Below are positions 30,816 through 39,216 of a DNA stretch of 64,000 nt, one piece after another (position 1 is the stretch's first letter; the number at the start of each line of letters is the position of its first letter). The position numbers and the translations under genes were made by a program. The stretch is from Arthrobacter jiangjiafuii (lineage in GTDB: Bacteria > Actinomycetota > Actinomycetes > Actinomycetales > Micrococcaceae), in contig NZ_CP076022.1 of assembly GCF_018622995.1 (NCBI RefSeq), positions 186,001 to 250,000 of the forward strand, written 5' to 3'. The notes below the pieces were generated by a model. The model did no database searches, was not told the DNA's origin, and saw only the letters and a program-made list of their open reading frames with translations.

Positions 30816-31682
30816 TTAGAAGCCGTAGTAAGTGGGCCGCCAGGCGACCGTGCAAGATGCCGTACCCGTCACGTCCGTGCCGGTGAAAACAATCTCCCGA
30901 GAACCGGGGGGCAGCCGAGCCTCAGGGAGGTAGGTGTGCCGAGATAGGGCGCCGCCCAAAGATGCGCCATCGTTGCGCAGGACGGTCCCGCGTCGAGTGT
31001 CCACCGTGACCGACTGGTCATAGGCGAGCGTTGTGTTTAGTGCGACCTGCCAGCCGGTGGACGACACCTTGGGGTTAGTTACCGGTCCACGGAAGGTAAT
31101 CTCCATTGGCGCCGGGGCATCACCAGCCACAATGACAAGCCCTTGACGCTGGCCGCCAGCCACGGTGGTCAGTGGTGACACCAGTGGCGACACCAGCCCG
31201 CCAGCATTCCCCGGGATCAGGGTGGCTGTGAGCTGCTGCGCGACGTCGGCATAATGCCAGTGGTCCGCAACATCAAACTCACCAACAGCCATCGAATAAC
31301 CCAAGGCGTACAGGAGGTTCGGATCCTGCGAGAACTGACGGGCCCGACCATAAACCCTGCGCGTACGGTCACCCACCCCATAACGCAGAACCGACTCATC
31401 GCCCGGATCGCGTGGAGCTGACCGCCAAGCCTTCGTCACACCAGCAAGGGCAGTAAGTGCAGCATCCACCCCACCCGGGCCGGCACGGAAATCAAACGCC
31501 CACGTCGGCCCGGACAAATAGTCCCGACCAAAAACGCGGCCATCACCCACCGGATTATCGGCATCCTGGGTACGGGTGCCAGCAACACCCGTACCCATCC
31601 CGACGACATACAAAGGCGCCGAAGTGGACCCACTAAACAGGTACCCGTCAAGCTCAAACTCACCATGCTGCAGATCGCTCAC
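30816..31682 (-). CDS. Distal tail (Dit-like) protein
   Basis: 288 residues. Directly follows the tape measure gene, the fixed position of Dit in siphoviruses. It has the LDGYLFSGSTSAPLYV start and a C-terminal beta-sandwich region (ITFRGPVTNPKVSSTGWQV, then VTVDTRRGTVLRN) as in phage tail component family proteins. GTG start, AAGG upstream, GTGA overlap with the tape measure stop. Confidence 0.82.
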   Translation of the reverse strand: MSDLQHGEFELDGYLFSGSTSAPLYVVGMGTGVAGTRTQDADNPVGDGRVFGRDYLSGPTWAFDFRAGPGGVDAALTALAGVTKAWRSAPRDPGDESVLRYGVGDRTRRVYGRARQFSQDPNLLYALGYSMAVGEFDVADHWHYADVAQQLTATLIPGNAGGLVSPLVSPLTTVAGGQRQGLVIVAGDAPAPMEITFRGPVTNPKVSSTGWQVALNTTLAYDQSVTVDTRRGTVLRNDGASLGGALSRHTYLPEARLPPGSREIVFTGTDVTGTASCTVAWRPTYYGF

Positions 31683-34612
31683 AGGTTCCTTCCCGAGTAC
31701 ACGCCGCCGCGACCCAAATGTGTGACAGCGGTGTCGATCTGACCCACCATGCTTGTGGCTTCATCCCGGGCAACCCCGCGAACCTTGCCCATGAACTCGC
31801 CGGAATCAAGGTAAAGATCACCAGTGAAATGAGTTAGGCTCGCGTTGCCCCCAGCAGCTCCGGAAGTCACCGCCGGCGCCGAATACTCGCGCCCCACACG
31901 ACCACCAGCAGCGAAACTCGGCGGCACACCCGCATCCAACTGGGCACGGAAGGCGGTGAGAGCGGCATGCCCGCCGAAGTTCTGGACTTCCTTGGCAGTG
32001 AAGACGTGCTCACCGTTGGAGAGCCACGCCGGGATACTGTCCGAGGTGCCAGTGCCGGGGCCGAACACAGGACCACCCATTGCGCGAGTGATACCACCAC
32101 GGCCACCAGCACCCTCAGCGATATGGCCCTCGTCGCCAACGTTGATGACCCTATTGGTGGTCGTGTTGATGTAGTCCACCTCCACCCGCTTATAGGCGGG
32201 GATGGCCTCGATAGCAGCGCCCGTAGACTCGGCCATCCTCTTAGCCGCATCCGACATCCACGACTCAACACTCACGTTGTCCGGAACGCCGAGCACCTTG
32301 CGTGCCAGCGCCTCAGCGTCACCGCCGACAATGCCCATGCCGTTCGCGGCCGTGATGAGGCTCTGGTAAGTGGTGGCAAGGTTGGCCTGCAGTTCAGGCT
32401 GGCCCATACCTTCCCGAGCCTTCGCCTCAACGTCTGTCATGCCAGCAGATGCCACGGCCTGGAATGCCGCATTGGCAGCAGCTCCGGCCTCGGTGGTGAG
32501 GTCGAAGTCAGTGCCGAGTTCGTTCAGAATCGCACCCAGCCCCAGCGAACCATCACCTGCTGCAACGGTTGCTGCGTGCATATCCCGCAGTGCTCCATGG
32601 AAAGCCGCTGTTGAATCACGGGACGACATGGAGATCATGCCGAGCGCAAACAGTGCCTCCACGATGTCTTCCAGTGGGACAACGGCAGCCTCAGCCTCAG
32701 CACCTACCCCGCCAAGGGCGGTCGCCGTGTCCGTGCTGGCTGCCGCGGCCGCAGTCATGGCCGCCGGGGTCTCGCCCATTGCCCAGTTCAGAAGTTCCTG
32801 CTCCGTGAGAGCAACATCGGCGTTCGTTGCTAGTGAGCGCAGTTTATTGAGGTAGTCCGGGAAGCTCTTTGCGGTATCCTCAATCGAAATACCCTGCGCC
32901 TCAGCAGACTCGGCCACGCTCCGGAAGGCGCCAGCGGCTTTGTCGAGACTGCCACTGCTGGCCCACTCAGTGATCGCCGTATCCATCTTGCCGACAGCAT
33001 CTTCGACGTGATGAATTTCCGACTTGTAACCACTCAGCGACTTCATCCAGTCATCCACGGTGTCGCTGAAGTTCCGGTCCTGGATCTTCTGCAGCGCCGC
33101 ACCAACGGAGTCGATGCCCTCGTAGCCCTCCACGAAGCCACTGCCCACAACCTCGTCAAGCGCCTTGCCTGACTGGGCAGCTTTGAGGAACGACTGAGCC
33201 AGCTTCTCGGACGACGCCGCACCATCCGACATGGAGTTACCCACGGCGCCGATAATCTGCAGGGCAACAAACGCGGCTCCAGCCACACCGGCAGCAATAC
33301 CAGCCCGCCGCAGACCCGTCGCCACTCGCGGGGCCTGAGTGCTCAGTGATCGCATGTGCCCGATAGTCTCGAACACGCGGGGCGCCAGTGATACGAATGC
33401 CCCACCTAGGACCAGTGCGCCGCCGGCGAGACCGCCTACCGCACCCATTGCGCCTAGTACCGGGGCTGGAATCTTGCCTACCGCATCCACAAGGTCTTCG
33501 GCTGACTGAACCAGGAACCGCAGCCCGTCATTACCCGTGCCGCCAGCTTTGAGGAAGACGGTATCGAACGCACCACCCAGCTTCTCAAGGTCGCCCGCCA
33601 GGTTGTCCTGCATGAGGGCTGCAGTCTCCGCCGCATAACCGGCCTCATTGACTGCTGCTTCCCACTCCTCGATGCCAGCCGCACCCTGCTGATAGAGCAC
33701 GTTCGCAGCACGGACAGCATCAGCGCCAAAGAGGGTCTGCATGGTGGCGTTGCGCTGCTCGGAGGACATGTCACTGAGTGAGTCTTTGAGCTTCCCTGCG
33801 TACTCTGAGAGGCCAATGAACTCGCCCTCCGCATCGTAGGCGGACAGGCCAAGGTCAGCCATGAGTGTTGCCGCTGCCTCAGACTGAGGGTTCAACCGCT
33901 GCAGCATCGACTTGAACGATGTGCCAGCGTCGGAGCCGATCAGGCCGGCGGAGGCGAAGGCGGCCAGGCCGCCCGTGGTTTCCTCAATCGTCAGGCCCGT
34001 GCTGTTAGCTACGAGGCCGGCCTGGTTGAGTGCCATGCCGAGGTCATGCACGGACCCCTGAGCCTTGCCAGCGCCGGCCGCCAAGAGGTCGGCAATGTGC
34101 GGGATGTCGGACCCCTTGAGCCCGAACTGCGTCATGGCAGACGCAGCCGTTTCGGCAGCCTCCCCGACGTCGAGTGCACCAGCCGCAGCGAGCGACAGTG
34201 CACCATTCAGGCCACCATTCAGGATGTCCTTCGTGGAGACGCCAGCCTTCGCCAACTCCTCGATTGCCCCAGCCGCTTCCTCCGCAGAGTAAGCAGTGTC
34301 CGCGCCGGCAGTGATCGCCGCGTCAGACAGGAGTTCCATGTTCTCGGCAGACTCGTGGGTTGCCGCCTTCACGGAGGACATCGCCTTATCGAAGGATGCA
34401 AAGGTGTGCACGGCCTTACCGAAGCCAGCGACGAGAACGCCACCAGCGACCATGCCAGCCGTACCCACAGCCTCCATCGAGGCGCGGTTCTCCTCAGCGA
34501 ACCCCTGAGCTGAGGAAGCGAACCCCTGCGCCGCCTGCTGCGCCGTGCGGAATCCCGACACCATGCCCGAAGCGTTCGCCTGGAGGTTGACCGTGATTGT
34601 TCTAGTAGCCAA
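31679..34612 (-). CDS. Tail tape measure protein
   Basis: 977 residues. Region about 70-420 is the TP901-type tape measure core (TAASAMTQFGLKGSDIPHIADLLA, then GLTIEETTGGLAAFASAGL), followed by hydrophobic spans near 385-465 and Ala-rich helices. It sets tail length; at about 0.15 nm per residue this implies a tail near 145 nm (inference). Followed by Dit as expected. Confidence 0.93.
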   Translation of the reverse strand: MATRTITVNLQANASGMVSGFRTAQQAAQGFASSAQGFAEENRASMEAVGTAGMVAGGVLVAGFGKAVHTFASFDKAMSSVKAATHESAENMELLSDAAITAGADTAYSAEEAAGAIEELAKAGVSTKDILNGGLNGALSLAAAGALDVGEAAETAASAMTQFGLKGSDIPHIADLLAAGAGKAQGSVHDLGMALNQAGLVANSTGLTIEETTGGLAAFASAGLIGSDAGTSFKSMLQRLNPQSEAAATLMADLGLSAYDAEGEFIGLSEYAGKLKDSLSDMSSEQRNATMQTLFGADAVRAANVLYQQGAAGIEEWEAAVNEAGYAAETAALMQDNLAGDLEKLGGAFDTVFLKAGGTGNDGLRFLVQSAEDLVDAVGKIPAPVLGAMGAVGGLAGGALVLGGAFVSLAPRVFETIGHMRSLSTQAPRVATGLRRAGIAAGVAGAAFVALQIIGAVGNSMSDGAASSEKLAQSFLKAAQSGKALDEVVGSGFVEGYEGIDSVGAALQKIQDRNFSDTVDDWMKSLSGYKSEIHHVEDAVGKMDTAITEWASSGSLDKAAGAFRSVAESAEAQGISIEDTAKSFPDYLNKLRSLATNADVALTEQELLNWAMGETPAAMTAAAAASTDTATALGGVGAEAEAAVVPLEDIVEALFALGMISMSSRDSTAAFHGALRDMHAATVAAGDGSLGLGAILNELGTDFDLTTEAGAAANAAFQAVASAGMTDVEAKAREGMGQPELQANLATTYQSLITAANGMGIVGGDAEALARKVLGVPDNVSVESWMSDAAKRMAESTGAAIEAIPAYKRVEVDYINTTTNRVINVGDEGHIAEGAGGRGGITRAMGGPVFGPGTGTSDSIPAWLSNGEHVFTAKEVQNFGGHAALTAFRAQLDAGVPPSFAAGGRVGREYSAPAVTSGAAGGNASLTHFTGDLYLDSGEFMGKVRGVARDEATSMVGQIDTAVTHLGRGGVYSGRNL

Positions 34613-34649
34613 AAGGGGGCCTCCTTGCGGAAAGGTCCACCACGCCGGT

Positions 34650-34655
34650 TACACT
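34650..34655 (+). promoter_or_regulatory. Promoter -10 of the opposite-strand membrane gene
   Basis: TACACT six bases before the ATG at 34662; TTGCGG at 34625-34630 is a weak -35 (19-base spacer). The spacing implies a leaderless mRNA, common in actinobacteria. Confidence 0.45.
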
Positions 34656-34661
34656 CAGGGC

Positions 34662-34868
34662 ATGACAAACGTGAGGGAAGTTACAAAGAAGAAGCCCGGC
34701 GCCGGGATGATGAGCGCTGGGCTCCTCCTGGGTGCAATCGGGTTGCTGTTGGTGGTCGCCGTATTCAGCAGTGGAGGCGCACCCACACTGCTCGTATGGG
34801 TGCTGCTCGTCGTCGGCGTGATCCTCGCCGCAATTGGTTTCACCCGCCGGGCCCAACTAGGCCGGTAG
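34662..34868 (+). CDS. Two-span membrane protein on the opposite strand within the tail operon (moron candidate)
   Basis: 68 residues: basic N-terminus (MTNVREVTKKKPGAGMM), two hydrophobic helices (about 18-34 and 41-60) and a basic tail RRAQLGR. It reads against the tail operon, between the tape measure and chaperone genes, and its stop overlaps the chaperone 3' end by 12 bases. A -10 element sits six bases upstream. This is the arrangement of prophage-expressed accessory genes (morons). Function unknown; superinfection exclusion is one possibility. Confidence 0.75.
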   Translation: MTNVREVTKKKPGAGMMSAGLLLGAIGLLLVVAVFSSGGAPTLLVWVLLVVGVILAAIGFTRRAQLGR

Positions 34869-35255
34869 TTCCACCCGATACAGCAGGGCGTCTGCCGCCT
34901 TCACATCCTTGTTGCTCCGGTACGGTTCCGACGCGACATGCAAAGCAGTCGTCTTATGGCACCGCTCAGGCGGCGGGACCTTATAGCGACCCTCATTTTC
35001 GGGTGCATGGCACTCCTCGACAGGGCTGCCACACTTCGGGCACAACCCGGACCGGTAGTACTGCAGCGCCAGCATCCAGGACTGCTGCTCCTCATCCCAC
35101 TCCGTTTCCGGCTGGGACGACACGAGCCGGTCACCGTCAAATGCATAAGTGGTGACCGGCTCCCACCCGAGGAACCGCTTCAAGCTGAGCCCCAGGCGTT
35201 CGGCCGCTTCTACATCTGCTCGGAGTCCGCCGTCAGCTTGTAGGCGGCCTGCGAG
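34857..35255 (-). CDS. Tail assembly chaperone, -1 frameshift extension (GT-type)
   Basis: C-terminal 132-residue extension made when ribosomes slip -1 at the heptamer 35255-35261. After the slip the frame is open from CTC at 35255 through LAGRLQADGGLRADVEAAER and LGLSLKRFLGWEPVT to the stop at 34857; the length is an exact multiple of three. It includes a CPKCGSPVEECH zinc-like cluster. The fused product is about 295 residues. Initiation at an internal TTG (35183) is a less likely alternative. Confidence 0.85.
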   Translation of the reverse strand, partial: LAGRLQADGGLRADVEAAERLGLSLKRFLGWEPVTTYAFDGDRLVSSQPETEWDEEQQSWMLALQYYRSGLCPKCGSPVEECHAPENEGRYKVPPPERCHKTTALHVASEPYRSNKDVKAADALLYRVELPA

Positions 35256-35743
35256 AAAGGGACCTCCTGCCGACCCCGATTCACCGACATGGTCTTCAGT
35301 ACGAACTCGTCATACTGAGAGTCGGTCATTTCGGCGGCAAGCTCGGCCCAGTCAGTGGCGGGCGTGAATTCAACAGGCTCGCCATCCTTCTTCACGCCGA
35401 CAATGCACGCGGGGATAGCCTCAGCCATCAGCGCCTCAGCGTTGGCGCCAAAGGTGCGGTCCACGGGGTGATCTTCGCGGGGCGGGTTCTCTGCGATCAG
35501 CTTCGCCCACTCCTGGCGCGGCATTCCACGCAATGTGAACGTGACCGTCTCAGCCCGCATCTCCTGCGCAAGTCCCACAATCTGCCGGGCGATAGTGTTC
35601 GGCTCGCCATTCAGCCGGCCATCAGCAAGAGCCATCTTCCGGGCCTCCGCAAGATCCGCGGTCAACTCCTCATAACGGGAGAACAACTCGCCATCGAGGC
35701 AGAACTCAACCGTCGTCTCAGGGCGCTTCACAGTAAGCTTCAA
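35210..35743 (-). CDS. Tail assembly chaperone (G-type)
   Basis: 177 residues, the unshifted product. Siphovirus chaperones coat the tape measure during tail assembly; they lie between the tail tube and tape measure genes, as here. Starts MKLTVKRPETTVEF at a TTG with AGGAG 7 bases upstream. The C-terminus ends ADSEQM shortly after the slippery site. Confidence 0.85.
   Translation of the reverse strand: MKLTVKRPETTVEFCLDGELFSRYEELTADLAEARKMALADGRLNGEPNTIARQIVGLAQEMRAETVTFTLRGMPRQEWAKLIAENPPREDHPVDRTFGANAEALMAEAIPACIVGVKKDGEPVEFTPATDWAELAAEMTDSQYDEFVLKTMSVNRGRQEVPFSQAAYKLTADSEQM
35255..35261 (-). promoter_or_regulatory. Programmed -1 frameshift slippery heptamer
   Basis: On the minus strand C-CCT-TTC in the zero frame, a canonical X-XXY-YYZ site, about 45 bases before the zero-frame stop. 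Slippage joins the two chaperone frames without any stop. Confidence 0.88.
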
Positions 35744-35777
35744 GGGATATCTCCTAGTGGATGTTTGGTGGGGTGAA

Positions 35778-35815
35778 CCTTGTGCGCCGCGCCCCACCAG
35801 ACACGGCGCACAAGG
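35778..35815 (-). repeat. 12-bp hairpin between tail tube and chaperone genes
   Basis: CCTTGTGCGCCG / CGGCGCACAAGG with a 14-base loop, no U tract. May set relative transcript levels downstream of the highly expressed tail tube gene. Confidence 0.6.
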
Positions 35816-35828
35816 GGATAAAGGGTGG

Positions 35829-36341
35829 TTACGCGGCGACCTTCACACGGATAGCCGAGTCACGCACGAACTGCTTCTGGCTGATCTTCAGCACAGAGTT
35901 CGATTCCGGCGGAACCTCGTTCTGCTCACCCGATTCGATCCGGTAAGCGGAATAGGTCTGCCCTGCTGCGACGTCGTCTTCAAACGGCAGGCCGCGGCGA
36001 ACGAACAGCACATGGTTTGAGCCCGGCTGCAGAGTGTTGGCGGCGAGGTTGATCGTCTCCTCATCCGTCGCGTTCGTGTTGTCGATGTATGTCAGGTCCA
36101 AGCCGCGAGAACTACGTCCGCGAGCCTCACGAGTCACCCGGTCACACAGGCGCTCATCCGAAATGACCTGCTCATCCAGGGACGGACTGTAGCCATCACC
36201 CGTCAGGTAGCAGGACAGATCAACGGCGCCGGCGGCCGTAGCCTCAGCAGCCGTGATGTTCTTCAGGTCTGCAACCTCAGGCAGCAGAAGGACGAGCATG
36301 TTCCCATCAGCGGGAGTGGACGGAAGGAATGAATCAGCCAT
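35829..36341 (-). CDS. Major tail (tube) protein
   Basis: 170 residues. Beta-rich, with DLSCYLTGDGYSPSLDEQ near 42-59, RGRSSRGLDLTYIDN and a C-terminal LKISQKQFVRDSAIRVKV, as in actinophage tail tube proteins. Position just before the chaperones supports it. Overlaps the preceding small gene by 8 bases. Confidence 0.85.
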   Translation of the reverse strand: MADSFLPSTPADGNMLVLLLPEVADLKNITAAEATAAGAVDLSCYLTGDGYSPSLDEQVISDERLCDRVTREARGRSSRGLDLTYIDNTNATDEETINLAANTLQPGSNHVLFVRRGLPFEDDVAAGQTYSAYRIESGEQNEVPPESNSVLKISQKQFVRDSAIRVKVAA

Positions 36342-36519
36342 TATCAGCCTCTTTCTTGGTCGCCCTCACGGGCTGCTTGAAGTACTTGGAGATGCGGGGA
36401 CGAACAGCCGGAGGGAACCGGCCTGGCTTGACGAGCTCGAATGCATCCCCAATGCGGGGATCCGTTTCGGGCACATCGAACTCGTGGCGCGTTGACTTAT
36501 CTCTGACGCGGACGAACAT
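36334..36519 (-). CDS. Small phage protein ahead of the tail tube gene
   Basis: 61 residues, basic and Pro-rich (MFVRVRDKSTRHEFDV, LVKPGRFPPAVRPRISKYF). GAGG upstream of the ATG. Homologous small genes of unknown role sit here in many actinophages. It is the first gene after the terminator at 36541, so may be read from a nearby promoter or by readthrough. Confidence 0.7.
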   Translation of the reverse strand: MFVRVRDKSTRHEFDVPETDPRIGDAFELVKPGRFPPAVRPRISKYFKQPVRATKKEADNG

Positions 36520-36540
36520 TGGGGCCTCATTTCGGGCAAC

Positions 36541-36565
36541 AAAAAAGGCCCCTTGTGAGGGCCTT
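36541..36565 (-). terminator. Intrinsic terminator inside the structural operon
   Basis: Minus strand AAGGCCC-TCACAAG-GGGCCTT followed by U4-U6, between the tail terminator gene and the tail tube unit. Confidence 0.85.
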
Positions 36566-36591
36566 GCGAATGGGATATGAGCAGGAATAGG

Positions 36592-36996
36592 TCAGGCGGT
36601 GCGCGAGGCTGTGAGAACCCAATCCATGACCGCATAAACAGGGTTCAGCCCGTTCGCCAGCGTCACGTCACGGTCGGCCACAATGTCCTGATCGTTCGGG
36701 CGAGACTCAACCCGGCCCAACGACCAGCCAGCAACCACCGGGCGGGCACCCTCCAGCGCATCAGAGAGCTTCTGCCCGATAATCCGCACCGACTGCACAG
36801 ACTCGCCAACCACCGTCGTCCGCACCCGCAACTCCCGAGCCTGCACCATCCGTGACTGAGCACGCTCAACCACAGTCGGGAAGTTCGTAGACAGCAGCAC
36901 ATACGGGAACGTGGGGGTCTTCGGGACAATGCCCTTATAGACAGTCATGCCAGCAACCAGGGACTCGACGCTGCGAGCCAAAAGGTCAGCAGTCAC
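36592..36996 (-). CDS. Tail terminator / tail completion protein
   Basis: 134 residues. An alpha/beta protein with the VGESVQSVRIIGQKLSDALEG and ARPVVAGWSLGRVES segments seen in gpU-type or Gp37-type tail completion proteins; it lies between HK97 gp10-like and tail tube genes, the standard place. GTG start overlapping the upstream stop (GTGA). Confidence 0.75.
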   Translation of the reverse strand: MTADLLARSVESLVAGMTVYKGIVPKTPTFPYVLLSTNFPTVVERAQSRMVQARELRVRTTVVGESVQSVRIIGQKLSDALEGARPVVAGWSLGRVESRPNDQDIVADRDVTLANGLNPVYAVMDWVLTASRTA

Positions 36997-37376
36997 AAGC
37001 GGCCCCCAATATCCTCGATCAGCTCAGACAGCGCCTGCTCAAAACGAGGAGTCTCAGAGTTCACCGGCTTATCAATGTCCCCAGTGCCACCACCACGACT
37101 CGTGCCGAAGTAGTAGATGTTACCTAGTGCGCCACCGCGGCGACCCTTATCCGGGCCCACCTCATACTGCGCCGGCCCAAGCTGGTCATAAGTGATCGAC
37201 CCAGCCATGCCCCGGAAGTGTTGGGAGGCTGAAGCATCAGCGACCATCTCCGTCTTCACGTTCTGGGCACCCTTCTTCACGACGGCATCAATCTCACCCG
37301 CCACCGAAGGGATCACGCGGCCGAACCTGTCAGCAAACCCGGTCACCTCGGAGACGTCGATAGAGAAATCACTCAC
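36993..37376 (-). CDS. HK97 gp10-like head-tail protein
   Basis: 127 residues starting SDFSIDVSEVTGFADRFG, with GAQNVKTEMVADASASQHFRG, as in the HK97-gp10 family. It has the conserved end ETPRFEQALSELIEDIGGRL. GTG start overlapping the upstream stop. Confidence 0.82.
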   Translation of the reverse strand: MSDFSIDVSEVTGFADRFGRVIPSVAGEIDAVVKKGAQNVKTEMVADASASQHFRGMAGSITYDQLGPAQYEVGPDKGRRGGALGNIYYFGTSRGGGTGDIDKPVNSETPRFEQALSELIEDIGGRL

Positions 37377-37762
37377 GTCAACTCCTCCACCCTGACCCGC
37401 TGCGCCGTCTGCCACGACTTCTCGAAGATCTCCACAATGCGGTACACGTTGCCAACCAGGTCCGGGTTCGACATGGCCGTAACCATCCGCACCCGGTCAC
37501 CAGTCGCAACCGTGCCCATGCCCACCGGAATATCCAGGCGGGCACCCTGCACCGTGAACACCGCACCGCCAGCCTCCGGAGAGGACGACTGCGCGAGAGT
37601 CTGCTGCACCTTGCACCGGCCGATATAGACCGGCGTGTACGACGGGGACACGACCCCATCAGGATCCGTGGTCGGCTCACCCGGGCGATCAATGATGCAC
37701 GTGTCGGTCATTAGGGATTCCGCGGCGACACGGCCCGCAGCCAACGCCTCAGCCGCGATCAC
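37373..37762 (-). CDS. Head-tail stopper-like protein (DUF6093 type)
   Basis: 129 residues: helix, then LMTDTCIIDRPGEPTTDPDG, GRCKVQQ, a VQGARLDIPVGM strand set and a VYRIVEIFEKSWQTAQRVRVEE end. This is the beta-barrel connector profile used by actinophages as a stopper. GTG start; 4-base overlaps at both ends. Confidence 0.78.
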   Translation of the reverse strand: MIAAEALAAGRVAAESLMTDTCIIDRPGEPTTDPDGVVSPSYTPVYIGRCKVQQTLAQSSSPEAGGAVFTVQGARLDIPVGMGTVATGDRVRMVTAMSNPDLVGNVYRIVEIFEKSWQTAQRVRVEELT

Positions 37763-38142
37763 GGCTCAAACCAGGGAGTGATCGTGAACGCGTCACCCGC
37801 CGTAGCAGGCAGAAGCAACGACCAATCCTCATCACTGATCCATAGCCGGCCCGAGGAATTCGAAACATCAACGGTCTTCGTCTCCGAATAGTCGTCAATG
37901 CTGACCGTCCGCTGCCGCAACCCCTCAGGGTTCCGCAACTTCGAGCCAATCGTTTCAGCGATCACCCGAACCACCAGCCGGGCATAATCCTCAGACAACA
38001 GCATGCGGGCCTCAACATCAGGGATCCGCACACGAACATCAGAGGACAAATCCGCCAACCACTCGCCAACCTGTCCCGATTCGCCGGCAGTCAGGGTGCG
38101 GCCATAACGGGCCACCACATCTTCAACAGTTGCGTACGTCAT
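37759..38142 (-). CDS. Head-tail adaptor (Gp19/Gp15/Gp42-like)
   Basis: 127 residues: MTYATVEDVVARYGRTLTAGE, then a helical bundle ARLVVRVIAETIGSKLRNPEG and QRTVSIDDYSETKTVD, the signature of the adaptor family. The ATG at 38142 is the natural start; a longer frame to 38220 lacks homology. Confidence 0.85.
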   Translation of the reverse strand: MTYATVEDVVARYGRTLTAGESGQVGEWLADLSSDVRVRIPDVEARMLLSEDYARLVVRVIAETIGSKLRNPEGLRQRTVSIDDYSETKTVDVSNSSGRLWISDEDWSLLLPATAGDAFTITPWFEP

Positions 38143-38156
38143 AGCCGCACACCCTC

Positions 38157-38300
38157 CTACTTGTCTTTGTCGCGCTTCGGTGCAGCCTTCGGAGCCGCCT
38201 TGGGCTTCTCCTCCAGCCACCCGTCGGCCACGTATCGCGCCACGAGCTCATCCGGCACGTCAACGACGGCGGTAGAGTTCGGGGTGGTCAACTTAGCCAC
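38157..38300 (-). CDS. Small head protein with Lys-rich tail (DUF7302-like)
   Basis: 47 residues: AKLTTPNSTAVVDVPDELVARYVADGW then a Lys/Pro/Ala tail. GTG start 4 bases after the capsid stop. Short proteins of this type follow the capsid gene in many actinophages. Function unknown. Confidence 0.75.
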   Translation of the reverse strand: MAKLTTPNSTAVVDVPDELVARYVADGWLEEKPKAAPKAAPKRDKDK

Positions 38301-38303
38301 GGG

Positions 38304-39188
38304 TTACGCCTGGGTGGCGTTGGTCAGCTGAGCGAAGTGGGCGATGTCGCGGACACGGAAACCCACCTCGAACTCAACGCGAACAGCGAACATGTTCCGC
38401 TGCCACAGGTTGAGCTGCTCGGCGCCATCAGTGATGGTTGCCTGATCGGAGATGTCGAGCTGGATGTTCTCGACCACACCGTAATGAGCCGAGGTCCAGT
38501 CGCCGGCGAAGCCCAGACGGGCAGCGCCATCAGCGCCGGCCGCGTACACACCCTTAGTGACAGCAGTGGGAGCCCCGAGCAGTGTCGGGACATTCCCCTC
38601 GGCCACGCCACCGGTGAACAGCGGGCGGCCCGTGGAGTCCACGGCGCCCAGCAGGAGGCCGCGGGCCTGCGGGGACAGTGCCCAGCCGTTCAGGATGCCG
38701 CCGCCAGCCGCAACGGACTGATCCGCAGCGACGAGGCCGGCGTAAGTGTCCCCGCCAATGCCGACCTGCGGGGCGCCGCCCAGCGTGTCGAAGTTCGAGC
38801 CCGGAGCACCCGACTGCAGGCCGAACACGGTGGCATCGAACTTGCGGGCCAGTGCCTGCGGAAGCTTGCGGACAATCTCGTTGTAGAGACCAGCCTTGTC
38901 GCGCTTGAATTGGTTCGAGAACGGGACGATGACGGCCGCCGTGTACGGGGTCATGATCTTGTTGTCGAACGTCGGGCGGGAGACAGGCTTCTCGTCCGTC
39001 TCATTCACCCAGTCAGCCTCGGGCTCACCGGTGATGATCGGCACGGAAACGCCCGAGCCGGGCAGGTCCACCTTCTGCGCGAGCTGCATAACAGCAGACG
39101 CGTACTCAGCGGCGGACCAGATTTCAGCGGACTGCTCCGGAGTCAGAACAATGCCGGAGGTACTACGGTTGACGTCAATGCCAGCCAT
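38304..39188 (-). CDS. HK97-fold major capsid protein
   Basis: 294 residues. N-arm with STSGIVLTPEQSAEIWSAA, the E-loop and P-domain PFSNQFKRDKAGLYNEI, then ARKFDATVFGLQSGAPG and the terminal VRVEFEVGFRVRDIAHFAQL characteristic of HK97 capsids. It lies between scaffold and connectors. No delta domain; a separate scaffold is present. Confidence 0.92.
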   Translation of the reverse strand: MAGIDVNRSTSGIVLTPEQSAEIWSAAEYASAVMQLAQKVDLPGSGVSVPIITGEPEADWVNETDEKPVSRPTFDNKIMTPYTAAVIVPFSNQFKRDKAGLYNEIVRKLPQALARKFDATVFGLQSGAPGSNFDTLGGAPQVGIGGDTYAGLVAADQSVAAGGGILNGWALSPQARGLLLGAVDSTGRPLFTGGVAEGNVPTLLGAPTAVTKGVYAAGADGAARLGFAGDWTSAHYGVVENIQLDISDQATITDGAEQLNLWQRNMFAVRVEFEVGFRVRDIAHFAQLTNATQA

Positions 39189-39216
39189 GGGGATCCCCTT
39201 TCAAGGGAAGTAGGTT

